Shown piece after piece: positions 1-6,627 of a DNA stretch of 19,799 nucleotides. A program made the translations under genes and the position numbers. This stretch comes from CAYNFT01 sp964396535 (GTDB taxonomy: Bacteria > Chloroflexota > Dehalococcoidia > Dehalococcoidales > UBA2162): contig CAYNFT010000033.1 of the NCBI GenBank assembly GCA_964396535.1, forward strand, positions 1 through 19,799. Direction: 5' to 3'. Each line of letters opens with the position of its first letter. Position 1 is the stretch's first letter. The notes under the pieces were generated by a model. It saw only the letters and a program-made list of their open reading frames with translations, was not told the DNA's origin and made no database searches.

Positions 1-184
1 TTACGATAGCCCCGCAGCCAACGGAGCAATAACAGCAGATGGTGGTTGTCTCTTTAACCTTCTTTTTAAGCGTAGGTTCTCTGGGAGCAGCCAGTGCGGT
101 CACATCGGGGAGGAGACCCAGAGCCACTGTAGCACCCACACCAGCTCCCGACACCTTTAAAAAGTCCCTACGGTTTAATTCCAT
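1..184 (-). CDS. Formate dehydrogenase-like molybdopterin oxidoreductase catalytic subunit, N-terminus (partial)
   Basis: Only the first 61 codons are in the window; the gene continues past the left edge. The translation begins MELNRRDFLKVSGAG, a classic twin-arginine signal with the RRDFLK box followed by a hydrophobic stretch to about residue 34, so the mature protein should be exported folded across the membrane. From about residue 49 comes ICCYCSVGCG, the N-terminal Cys cluster that binds a [4Fe-4S] in molybdopterin oxidoreductases and is typical of formate dehydrogenase alpha subunits. The start is fixed by a strong Shine-Dalgarno (AAGGAGG) about 10 nt upstream. Two small genes lie upstream on the same strand after a 247-nt gap, so it may be the distal gene of that operon. 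In Dehalococcoides, a formate-dehydrogenase-like protein of this kind belongs to the membrane organohalide-respiration complex. The substrate here cannot be judged, because the residue ligating Mo/W is outside the window. Confidence 0.85.
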   Translation of the reverse strand, partial: MELNRRDFLKVSGAGVGATVALGLLPDVTALAAPREPTLKKKVKETTTICCYCSVGCGAIV

Positions 185-431
185 AAGCTATCTCCTCCTT
201 TGCACTTATGCTTTCTTGCATAAAAAAGGGCTAATTGGGGGAATTGTTCCCCATTGCCCGGTTGTTATTAAGAGTGCGTATCTATCGTTTTGATAAATCA
301 ACAGTTCGCTCACCTGACTGCATAAAGTTAGCAGCAGATTCACTATCTCTTTCTAACACTGCCTTAATAAAAACGAAAGCGTTCGCTACTGTTGAGTTTT
401 GCTGTTTTCCTCCTGCAGTCTGGAAGATTCA
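185..431. other. Intergenic region upstream of the formate dehydrogenase-like gene
   Basis: There is no supportable gene in this 247-bp stretch. It holds the leader of the minus-strand oxidoreductase gene, including its AAGGAGG ribosome site next to position 184. A perfect 12-bp palindrome TTGATAAATCAA lies at 290-301 and a small inverted repeat CGAAAGCGTTCG at about 373-384. I found no convincing -35/-10 pair on the minus strand and no TAGGT boxes like those near 945-1015. Transcription may therefore continue from the gene upstream. Confidence 0.4.
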
Positions 432-686
432 TTACCATTTATCCTGTGCCAGTCTTACCCTCAGCCACGTTTTCAGCCGATTATCCAGTTCTCCGACCCA
501 TGACTCAATCTTCTCGATATCTCCTTTAGCCAACGCTGCCCTCTCCTCCTCGGTTAGGGCATACTCCTGCAACACTTTAGAAGGATTCTCGGCTAGTCGG
601 GCAAGGAACTTATGGTCATCAGCGGCCCTAGCCAGTACTTCTAAAATAGTCTCTCTGCTTGAGGATTTTTTCTTTTGTTGCTGCAA
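432..686 (-). CDS. Small Os1348-like (NHLP-clan) helical protein
   Basis: An 84-residue protein if translation begins at the TTG at 686-684. I prefer this start because GAGGAGAAGG lies a few bases upstream, inside the end of the preceding gene. The longer ATG-started reading to 758 would overlap that gene by 70 bp. The body (FLARLAENPSKVLQEYALTEE, split at about residues 27-47) has the pattern 'residues fall, NP, L.eY.LT.EE' seen in Os1348-family/NHLP-clan small proteins and in LigA-type small subunits of ring-opening dioxygenases. These are all-helical domains that often accompany a larger enzyme or a peptide-modification system. The C-terminus is Arg/Trp-rich (TWLRVRLAQDKW). It lies 2 nt after the Cys-rich gene and upstream of the formate-dehydrogenase-like gene on the same strand. 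Its function is unknown; a leader-like or accessory-subunit role would be a guess. Confidence 0.7.
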   Translation of the reverse strand: MQQQKKKSSSRETILEVLARAADDHKFLARLAENPSKVLQEYALTEEERAALAKGDIEKIESWVGELDNRLKTWLRVRLAQDKW

Positions 687-688
687 GA

Positions 689-895
689 CTATCCCTTCTC
701 CTCTGCGTAAGTCTTCGATCCATCTTGAACCGGTAGTAAACACACCAGTAAATGGCACGGTTCGTCTGAACCACAGTCGTGGTAAACTCGCCCGTCCTCT
801 TGATTAAATTTGCGGGTTTGCACCAAGATATCTCCCGCGAAGTAGAGTGTTTCGAACGCTTTACATCCTGGGCAGAATGCCACAAGCTCATTCAT
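689..895 (-). CDS. Small Cys-rich (putative zinc-binding) protein
   Basis: A 68-residue protein starting MNELVAFCPGC. It has a CPGC pair at residues 8-11 and Cys at 41, 47 and 52 (HDCGSDEPCHLLVC), which resembles a small zinc ribbon or metal site, although the second half is not a clean CxxC. The start ATG (895-893) has only a modest ribosome site (GAGGG about 11 nt upstream). The stop is 2 nt before the TTG of the next gene, and the next gene's ribosome site is embedded here, so the two are almost certainly co-translated. Its promoter region contains the 71-bp block described at 945-1015. I do not recognise the family. It could be a regulator or chaperone for the downstream oxidoreductase, but nothing in the sequence proves that. 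Confidence 0.6.
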   Translation of the reverse strand: MNELVAFCPGCKAFETLYFAGDILVQTRKFNQEDGRVYHDCGSDEPCHLLVCLLPVQDGSKTYAEEKG

Positions 896-944
896 AATGA
901 CCGTTGCCCTCTGTATAACTTCTCTAGTTCTCTCTGCTATTCAA

Positions 945-1015
945 AAGTTACCATCAGGCAGACAGTGTTTCATCCGCCAGCCTACCTATTTTGTACGGCG
1001 CACTTGGCCTATCCT
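945..1015 (-). promoter_or_regulatory. 71-bp regulatory block, copy A (Cys-rich protein operon)
   Basis: Read on the minus strand from 1015 to 945, this aligns without gaps to the plus-strand block 3884-3954, with 53 of 71 positions identical by my count. The longest identical core is GGCGGATGAAACAC (976-963), and AAAATAGGT at 992-984 is also shared. Two TAGGY boxes (GATAGGCC and AAATAGGT) lie 23 bp apart, about two helical turns, which suits a dimeric or tandem activator. The block ends 49 nt before the ATG at 895. No consensus sigma-70 promoter is obvious downstream, as expected for an activated promoter or an alternative sigma factor. Confidence 0.6.
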
Positions 1016-1096
1016 CCAGCTAGGCAATATGTGCATTTGAAAGGTTACCAGCTAGCCTGTCGAGTTTTAACCTTCACCAGTGGGCATAATCTCCCT

Positions 1097-1125
1097 TTGA
1101 ACTGGTTTCCAAGGCAGTGTATAAT
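1097..1125 (+). promoter_or_regulatory. Sigma-70 type promoter for the first two-component system
   Basis: TTGAAC (1097-1102), a 17-bp spacer and TATAAT (1120-1125) form a near-consensus housekeeping promoter. Transcription would start near 1132, leaving a leader of about 37 nt before the regulator's ATG at 1169. It is back to back with the block at 945-1015, so the two transcription units diverge from one control region. Confidence 0.75.
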
Positions 1126-1168
1126 TGGAGCAGGGAAATAGCATACCGATGGAAAAGATAGTAAACAT

Positions 1169-1834
1169 ATGAACAAGGTAAAAGTGGTTCTTGCTGATGA
1201 CCACATGCTGTTCCGCGAAGGAACACGTAACCTAATTGAGCAGGAGCAGGATATAGAGGTTATTGGAGAGGCCAGTGATGGTGAGGAGGCTGTTGACCTG
1301 GTAACCAAGCTCCATCCCGATGTTGCCTTAGTGGATATCGCCATGCCCAAAGTCAATGGCATCGAGGCTACGCGACAGATGAAGGCTCGCTATCCAGCTA
1401 CAGCAGTGCTAATCCTTACCGCCTATGACAACGACCAGTATATCTTTGCTCTACTAGAAGCAGGAGCCGCCGGTTATCTGCTAAAGAACGTTAGTGGCAA
1501 GGAGCTTATTAATGCTATTCGAGCTGTACACGCTGGTGAGGCTGTACTCCACCCGGCTATCGCCAACAAGGTTTTTAACCGTCTCGTCACCCCCGAGCAA
1601 AAGCCGGGCTCGGCTGTCCAGGTCAATGACCTCAGCGAGCGGGAAATGGAAATACTTAGACTGGCCGCTAAGGGCTTGAATAATCAGGATATCGCAAATA
1701 AGCTATTTCTTAGCAGGCGTACAGTCCAGTCTCACTTGAGCAACATCTTTCGCAAGATGAACGTAGGCTCTAGGACCGAAGCCACGATACAGGCATTTGG
1801 AAGAGGTTGGCTTAGCGTAGATGATGTTGCCTAG
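1169..1834 (+). CDS. NarL/LuxR-family response regulator (TCS 1)
   Basis: A 221-residue two-domain response regulator. The receiver domain (about 1-120) has the acidic pair D10/D11, the phospho-acceptor D56 (DVALVDIAMP), T84 and K106, so it should be phosphorylatable. The C-terminal LuxR-type helix-turn-helix (about 150-215) contains LSEREMEILRLAAKGLNNQD and the recognition region RRTVQSHLSNIF. It is followed after 24 nt by its likely partner histidine kinase. A 7-codon leader ORF (ATG at 1149) ends in a TGA overlapping this ATG (ATGA), so translation may be coupled, since the ribosome site for 1169 itself is weak. It is strongly similar along its whole length to the regulator at 3983-4648, indicating duplication. 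Its regulated genes are not provable from sequence; nearby candidates carry the TAGGY-box block. Confidence 0.95.
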   Translation: MNKVKVVLADDHMLFREGTRNLIEQEQDIEVIGEASDGEEAVDLVTKLHPDVALVDIAMPKVNGIEATRQMKARYPATAVLILTAYDNDQYIFALLEAGAAGYLLKNVSGKELINAIRAVHAGEAVLHPAIANKVFNRLVTPEQKPGSAVQVNDLSEREMEILRLAAKGLNNQDIANKLFLSRRTVQSHLSNIFRKMNVGSRTEATIQAFGRGWLSVDDVA

Positions 1835-1858
1835 TGCATAACAGAGGGTAAGTTACTT

Positions 1859-3313
1859 GTGAAACAGGTACTTAAGGTCTCTCATCTGTGGATTATACTG
1901 GGTATCATGGTCTTTGGAGCCACTGTCTATTACGCCGACCAGATTCCCCTGCTGGAGAACATTGTTATCCAGGCACCACTGAATCTAGCTCGCTACTCGA
2001 CACACCGTATCCTGTCCATCATTCCGGTGGCTTATGCTGCCTTTATTTTCCGATTTCGAGGCGGGGTAATTGCTGCTATTGTGGTCAGCCTTGGCCTCCT
2101 GCCCCGGGCTCTGTTTATCTCCACGCAGAGACCAGAGGCATTAGCAGAAACCGTCGCTTTCTTTACCATCGGACTGCTGGTAAGCTGGCTGATTGACCGA
2201 CAGCAGCGAGCCCTACGTCGACTGGAGACCACTCAACGAGAGCTTATTGACTCGCTAGAAACAGTTACACGCCAACAGCAACAGATGCAGCTTTCTGAGG
2301 CACGCTATCGAGGCCTGTTTGAGAATGCTGGTGAAGCAATTTTAGTCTGTTCTACGGATGGTAAAATCAGTTCAGCTAATAGAGCCTCTGAACTGCTCAC
2401 AGGATATACTCATGACGAGTTGGCAGACAAAAGTATTTATGAGCTATTTTCCGAAAGGAGTCTGGAGGCAGTTAGAGAACTATTTTTAGAACGGCCTAGT
2501 GGAGAAACTGTTGGCGAAACCGAAGAACTCGACCTGGTCAAGAAAGATGGGACAGAGGCATTCGTCCGACTTAAGTTAAGCCCTCTACTGAGCGGCAGTC
2601 AGGTAACCGGTCTTCAAGTCATAGCGCTGGATGTAACTGAGGAGAGACAATTGCGCCAAAGCATGGAGTACTACATCACACAGATAACTAGAGCCCAGGA
2701 AGATGAACGCTTGCGCATCTCTCGAGAGCTTCACGATGATACAGTTCAGGTGCTGGCCAGTCTGTCCCGTGACCTTGGGTCACTTATCTCGAGAGAAAAG
2801 AAACTATCAAAGCCAGTAGTAGAGCATTTGGAGAAGATACGTGGGACAACTGATACCGCGCTGGAAGAAGTGCGGCGTTTCAGCCAGGACCTCAGACCAT
2901 CTATCCTGGATGACTTAGGCTTGGTGCCAGCATTAGAATGGCTTATTGCTAACCTTGAAAAACAATCAGAGATAAAAACCGAAATCAGTATTAGCGGTAA
3001 TCAGTACCGCTTGCCGCCGGAAGAAGAGCTGGTGGTTTTCCGAATCGCTCAGGAGATACTCAGTAATGTGAGAAGGCATTCTCGTGCTTCAACGGTGGAT
3101 ATGACGATAGACTTTAGTGATGACGCATTGACTCTAATAATAAACGATGACGGTCAAGGCTTTAGCATGCCGCAAAGAGCGAGCGACCTGGTTCTATCCG
3201 GTAAACTGGGCATAGTGGGGATGCGGGAAAGAGCCCGTCTGATTGGCGGTACCCTGATTGTGCAGTCAGAAGCTGGTGTGGGGACTACTGTAACACTACG
3301 GGTGCCAAAATAA
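1859..3313 (+). CDS. Membrane PAS sensor histidine kinase (TCS 1)
   Basis: A 484-residue sensor kinase of the NarX/DesK type (HisKA_3). About residues 8-112 contain several hydrophobic segments resembling a 4TM/DUF4118-like membrane domain with almost no periplasmic loop, so the stimulus is probably in the membrane or cytoplasm. A coiled segment (113-145) leads to a PAS domain (about 146-265). The dimerisation/phosphoacceptor helix has H292 in RISRELHDDTVQ. The ATPase domain has N403 (EILSNVRRH), a G1 box INDDGQGF and a G2 box GKLGIVGMRERARLIGG. The start is GTG at 1859 with AGAGGG upstream. No heme or Fe-S Cys motif is visible in the PAS domain, so the ligand is unknown. It is paralogous to the kinase at 4677-6134. 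Confidence 0.93.
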   Translation: MKQVLKVSHLWIILGIMVFGATVYYADQIPLLENIVIQAPLNLARYSTHRILSIIPVAYAAFIFRFRGGVIAAIVVSLGLLPRALFISTQRPEALAETVAFFTIGLLVSWLIDRQQRALRRLETTQRELIDSLETVTRQQQQMQLSEARYRGLFENAGEAILVCSTDGKISSANRASELLTGYTHDELADKSIYELFSERSLEAVRELFLERPSGETVGETEELDLVKKDGTEAFVRLKLSPLLSGSQVTGLQVIALDVTEERQLRQSMEYYITQITRAQEDERLRISRELHDDTVQVLASLSRDLGSLISREKKLSKPVVEHLEKIRGTTDTALEEVRRFSQDLRPSILDDLGLVPALEWLIANLEKQSEIKTEISISGNQYRLPPEEELVVFRIAQEILSNVRRHSRASTVDMTIDFSDDALTLIINDDGQGFSMPQRASDLVLSGKLGIVGMRERARLIGGTLIVQSEAGVGTTVTLRVPK

Positions 3314-3403
3314 GGTATCTGCTTCTAGTAAGTGCCCCACACCAGCGTTTTTTCCGGCAAGTTTCCTTTCAACAGCTTCTTCAAACGCTCCACAACCATG
3401 ATA

Positions 3404-3586
3404 CTAAGATACCCGTTGCTTTGCCTCCATTACCTTCCCTGCTTTCTCCTCGTGGACAGCCCGTCTCGCTCGTGCTTCCTTAACGGCTGCGTAGATACCA
3501 CCGACGTTCAGATACCACACGAACGCTGCCGGAAAAAGTATGACGGGTATCACAACAATAAGAGCCACTATAACCTGCCACGGCAT
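3404..3586 (-). CDS. Small single-span membrane protein
   Basis: A 60-residue protein beginning MPWQVIVALIVVIPVILF. One strong transmembrane segment (about residues 4-28) is followed by a short NVGGIYAAVKEARARR stretch and a basic, charged tail, predicting a cytoplasmic C-terminus. Translation is well supported by AAAGGAGGG upstream of the ATG. It lies convergent to the first histidine kinase and between two sensor systems. A weaker version of the TAGGY-box block is found about 105-175 bp upstream on its strand. I cannot assign a family. A membrane anchor or a small modulator of a sensor or oxidoreductase is possible but unsupported. Confidence 0.7.
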   Translation of the reverse strand: MPWQVIVALIVVIPVILFPAAFVWYLNVGGIYAAVKEARARRAVHEEKAGKVMEAKQRVS

Positions 3587-3883
3587 TTTTGTATCCCTCC
3601 TTTCTTCGGCTTCTGGAGGTAAGAGCGGAACTATAGAACTAAGCCGGAGAGACTTCCTCTATTCCTATTCTTTCTCTTACCTCCGATATCAGCTTATCAC
3701 TCTGCCAGTAAACCTAGCTTCCGTCGTACTACCTATTTCTAACCTCCAAAAATACCTAAGCCGAGTACCTTCTTCATTGCGCTTTATACCTATTCATAAC
3801 TATCCAGGACCAGGCAAGTATCTCTACCTATAAATCCCGGCGCGGTTTGAGTGTATTCCCGAACCAAGTTTTGAAACGGAGTT
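3587..3883. other. Intergenic region between small membrane protein and TCS 2
   Basis: No gene is supportable in this 297-bp stretch; plus-strand frames through it have no ribosome site and look random. It contains the Shine-Dalgarno of the minus-strand small gene at its left end. Minus-strand TAGGT boxes lie at 3754-3758, 3731-3735 and 3788-3792. The first two are 23 bp apart, the same spacing as in the two better regulatory blocks. Confidence 0.4.
3692..3762 (-). promoter_or_regulatory. Possible degenerate third copy of the 71-bp block
   Basis: In the same register as the copies at 945-1015 and 3884-3954, this minus-strand segment keeps TAGGTA twice at 23-bp spacing, then CGGA and CTGG at matching positions. 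Overall identity is only about 40 percent by my count. It lies upstream of the 60-residue membrane protein, about 105 nt from its ATG. It may be a diverged operator. Confidence 0.3.
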
Positions 3884-3954
3884 AAAATAGGTCAGTTGTA
3901 CCATGCAAAATAGGTCGGGTGGCGGATGAAACACCATCTGGTTGGTGCTAACCT
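3884..3954 (+). promoter_or_regulatory. 71-bp regulatory block, copy B (TCS 2)
   Basis: The segment carries two exact AAAATAGGTC boxes at 3884-3893 and 3907-3916 (23-bp period), then GGCGGATGAAACACCATCTG. It aligns ungapped with the minus-strand segment 1015-945. It ends 28 nt before the TTG start of the second response regulator. Upstream direct repeats next to a promoter with no good -35/-10 is the layout expected for an activator site, possibly autoregulation by the NarL-type regulators. Confidence 0.6.
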
Positions 3955-3982
3955 AAGATTAGAGAAATAATAGGAGCTACAT

Positions 3983-4648
3983 TTGGACAATATCAAAATT
4001 CTAATCGCTGATGACCATGCTGTGGTGCGGGAGGGCACCCGTCAGATTCTAGAGCAGGAACAGGACTTGACGGTGGTTGCTGAAGCTGGCGATGGAGAAG
4101 AAGCAGTGCGTCTCGTCGGTGCTCTCAAGCCAGATGTTGCCATAATTGACATTAACATGCCCAAGCTCGACGGTATAGAAGCTACCAAACAGATAAAGCT
4201 GCGTTACCCCACTATTGCTGTGCTGATACTTACTGCCTATGACGATGACCAGTTTGTCTTCAGCCTGCTGGAAGCCGGGGCGGCTGGCTACCTGTTAAAA
4301 AGTGTTCGAGGTCATGAAGTAGTTGATGCCGTGCGAGCGGTATATGCCGGAGAGTCGGTGCTCCACCCGTTAATTGCTCGCAAGGTGCTAAACCGCTTTG
4401 CTACTGTTGCTGGCATACCCCGGGAGCAGAAGCCTCTGGAAATACTCACTGAACGCGAGATAGAGGTCCTCAGACTGGCAAGCCAAGGCTTGAGCAACCA
4501 GGATATTGCCAACGAGCTTTATCTCAGCCTGCGCACCGTTCAGGCTCACCTTGGACATATCTTTAACAAGCTACAGGTTAGCTCACGGACTGAAGCTGTA
4601 GTACGTGCCCTAAAAGAAGGCTGGATTATCCTCGAGGATATACCCTGA
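3983..4648 (+). CDS. NarL/LuxR-family response regulator (TCS 2)
   Basis: A 221-residue regulator with the same length and architecture as the one at 1169-1834. The receiver domain has D10/D11, D56 (DVAIIDINMP) and the LLKSV lysine. The LuxR-type DNA-binding domain begins near LTEREIEVLRLASQGLSNQD and includes LRTVQAHLGHIF. The start is TTG at 3983, chosen for AGGAG eight bases upstream. The recognition helix differs from its paralogue at a few positions (SRRTVQSHLSN against SLRTVQAHLGH), so the two may share or partly share operators. The partner kinase begins 28 nt downstream. The gene sits directly behind regulatory block copy B. Confidence 0.95.
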   Translation: MDNIKILIADDHAVVREGTRQILEQEQDLTVVAEAGDGEEAVRLVGALKPDVAIIDINMPKLDGIEATKQIKLRYPTIAVLILTAYDDDQFVFSLLEAGAAGYLLKSVRGHEVVDAVRAVYAGESVLHPLIARKVLNRFATVAGIPREQKPLEILTEREIEVLRLASQGLSNQDIANELYLSLRTVQAHLGHIFNKLQVSSRTEAVVRALKEGWIILEDIP

Positions 4649-4676
4649 GGATTAGTACTATTGGGATGCTTGAGGT

Positions 4677-6134
4677 ATGGATGCAGTACACCAATCGTTG
4701 GTAAACCGGCTGACAAAGGTAATTTGTAGACCAGGTTTCTGGCTTATTCTAGCTTTGGTTGTGCTTATCACATTCCCCCACTATGAGGAAGCTATAGAGC
4801 ACCCGGCGTTCCTCACTCAGCTAACTGGGAACCTCGGTTTAGACCGACATGCTTTTGAGAGGATTGTCTACCTAGCGCCTGTAGTCTGGGCTGGTTTCCT
4901 GTTTGGCTTTAGAGGAGCTTTCATCACTTCATTAACCGTGCTAGCCTGTATGTTACCCCGTGCCATCTTTATCTCAGCAAGCCCCTTGGATGCTATATTT
5001 GAAACGAGTGCCGTTTTTATTATTGGCAATATATTAGCTCTTAGCTCCAACGCACTACGTAAGGAGCGGGAACAGCGTACTCAGTTAGAAGTCGCCCATA
5101 AGGAACTATTGGAATCTGAGCAGAGATATCGGATTCTGTTTGAGAATGCCCACGATGCTATTTGGGTTCAGGACATGGAGGGGAATATATTAACGGCTAA
5201 CGAAGCAGCAGCAAGCCTCACAGGATATGACGTGGAAACTCTGGTTCATATGCGCGTGACTGACTTTCTATCCAAGGAAGGGCTAGAGCTTGCCAGAGAT
5301 ATAAGGCGTAGGCTCATCAATAGCGAGGTGATTGGTGAACCTTATGATCAACATTTAATCAGGAAAGACGGAACAGAGGCGCTAATAAGATTGAGCTCAA
5401 GTTTAATTCTCGACGATGGTAAGCCGCTAGCGTTTCAGCATATTGCCAGGGATGTTACTGAAGAAAGACGGATGCAAGAGAATCTGCGCTTCTATTTACA
5501 GCAGGCTACCAGGGCTCAGGAAGAGGAAAGAAAGCGCATCTCACGGGAGCTTCATGATGACAGCATCCAGGCTCTGGTTGTGCTGTCCCGTCAGTTAGAC
5601 GCTCTCGCTTCTAACGGTAAGGGGCTGGCAGAGGACAAGCGTGTTCGATTGGAGGAGCTGCGGCAACAGACCAACAACATTATGCAGGGGGTGCGCCGTC
5701 TAAGCCAGGACCTGCGGCCAGCAGCATTGGACCGTCTTGGTTTACGGGCAGCGCTGGAATGGCTGGCCTCTGACGTGGCGGAATACTCAGGAATAAAGAC
5801 CAAGCTCAACGTGCTTGGTAGCGAGCGTCGGCTTCCTGAAGAGGTAGAGCTGGTGCTTTTTCGTATCACGCAGGAAGCGCTGAGAAACGTGTGGCGACAC
5901 TCTCAAGCAACTGAATCTGAGATTACAGTTGAGTTCAATGAAAGTAAAACAAAGATAACCGTTAGTGATAATGGCAACGGCTTTGACCTTCCACATAGGA
6001 TAGGAGATTTAGCCAAGGATGGCAAGCTTGGCTTGGCTGGGATGGAGGAACGAGCTCGGCTAATTGGCGGTACTTTAACGGTACACTCTCAACTAGGTAC
6101 GGGAGCCACCATAACTGTAGAGCTACCGACATAA
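4677..6134 (+). CDS. Membrane PAS sensor histidine kinase (TCS 2)
   Basis: A 485-residue kinase colinear with the one at 1859-3313. A multi-span membrane domain lies at about residues 18-122, a coiled linker runs to 145, and a PAS domain at about 146-262 contains FENAHDAIWVQDMEG. The HisKA_3 helix has H293 (RISRELHDDSIQ). The ATPase domain has N404 (EALRNVWRHS), the G1 box SDNGNGF and the G2 box GKLGLAGMEERARLIGG. The ATG at 4677 is the first start after an in-frame stop; GAGGT lies immediately upstream, so initiation may rely on coupling to the regulator that ends 28 nt earlier. The membrane and PAS halves differ more from the paralogue than the catalytic half, suggesting a changed signal with conserved output. 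Confidence 0.93.
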   Translation: MDAVHQSLVNRLTKVICRPGFWLILALVVLITFPHYEEAIEHPAFLTQLTGNLGLDRHAFERIVYLAPVVWAGFLFGFRGAFITSLTVLACMLPRAIFISASPLDAIFETSAVFIIGNILALSSNALRKEREQRTQLEVAHKELLESEQRYRILFENAHDAIWVQDMEGNILTANEAAASLTGYDVETLVHMRVTDFLSKEGLELARDIRRRLINSEVIGEPYDQHLIRKDGTEALIRLSSSLILDDGKPLAFQHIARDVTEERRMQENLRFYLQQATRAQEEERKRISRELHDDSIQALVVLSRQLDALASNGKGLAEDKRVRLEELRQQTNNIMQGVRRLSQDLRPAALDRLGLRAALEWLASDVAEYSGIKTKLNVLGSERRLPEEVELVLFRITQEALRNVWRHSQATESEITVEFNESKTKITVSDNGNGFDLPHRIGDLAKDGKLGLAGMEERARLIGGTLTVHSQLGTGATITVELPT

Positions 6135-6432
6135 TTGGCTACGGATAAGCTTAAACTGCTTTAATATTTCATATTAGTTTCAGAATATATGAGCTAACAA
6201 AAGCTTGAAAAGTATAATTGAGGCTATGCCAATGGTAAGGTAAGCACAGCCAGTTGTAGTAAAACCGGAATCCTCAGCTAATAAAGACGGTATTGTATCG
6301 ACTGGAGACAGAATTTTCTTATCGAGTTTTACTATTTGTACCTGAATCCTTCGAGCAGCCATTTTGTTGTTACTTGCTTTTGCACCGTACATTGGCTACT
6401 GCAAGTGTTTAGAGCCCTATCGCTTAGCTTTG
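6135..6432. other. Intergenic region between TCS 2 and tRNA-Gly
   Basis: About 300 bp between convergent units. A minus-strand frame of 70 codons (6180-6392) ends in a hydrophobic stretch, but it has no ribosome site and lies straight after a tRNA, so I do not call it. No clear terminator hairpin with a T-run is visible for either side. HindIII-like AAGCTT sequences and AT-rich sequence (6150-6225) are the only structure seen. Confidence 0.35.
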
Positions 6433-6507
6433 TGGAGCGGGAGATGGGATTCGAACCCACGACCCCCTGCTTGGGAAGCAGATGTTCTGCCACTGAACTA
6501 CTCCCGC
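6433..6507 (-). tRNA. tRNA-Gly (anticodon CCC)
   Basis: The minus strand gives a full cloverleaf. The acceptor GCGGGAG pairs perfectly with CTCCCGC, the D arm contains AGTTCAGTGGCAGAAC, the anticodon loop TTCCCAA has CCC at 34-36, and the T arm is GTGGG-TTCGAAT-CCCAT. Discriminator T is followed by an encoded CCA (6435-6433). The anticodon reads GGG glycine codons. Confidence 0.95.
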
Positions 6508-6526
6508 AGAGCTAAATCACACGTGA

Positions 6527-6555
6527 ATTTTACGCTAAAGATAAGGCAAAATCAA
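6527..6555 (-). promoter_or_regulatory. Promoter for tRNA-Gly
   Basis: On the minus strand, TTGATT (6555-6550), a 17-bp spacer and TAAAAT (6532-6527) lie 19 nt before the mature tRNA 5' end. The expected start is about 12 nt upstream of the tRNA. Confidence 0.65.
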
Positions 6556-6627
6556 GTACGGTCGGAGCTTGTTTTTTCAAAAGGTTGAAATTTCAGAACC
6601 AGAACCGAGGGACGTTAGCGTTCTCTT

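Noticed and set aside
290..301. Palindrome TTGATAAATCAA resembling an FNR/CRP site
   Set aside because: FNR sites need TTGAT-N4-ATCAA; here only two bases separate the half-sites, and no promoter is positioned beside it.
432..758. Longer ATG-started version of the Os1348-like gene
   Set aside because: It would overlap the Cys-rich gene by 70 bp and lacks a ribosome site, whereas TTG at 686 has GAGGAGAAGG.
235..807. Plus-strand open frame of 190 codons
   Set aside because: It is the complement of the two small minus-strand genes, which have ribosome sites and family-like sequence; the plus frame has neither.
1149..1172. Seven-codon leader ORF overlapping the regulator start
   Set aside because: Weak ribosome site and no repeated codons suggesting attenuation; kept only as a note on possible coupling.
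6180..6392. Minus-strand 70-codon frame with a hydrophobic C-terminus
   Set aside because: No ribosome site, no recognised family, and located directly downstream of a tRNA; the hydrophobic end can arise by chance in AT-rich DNA.
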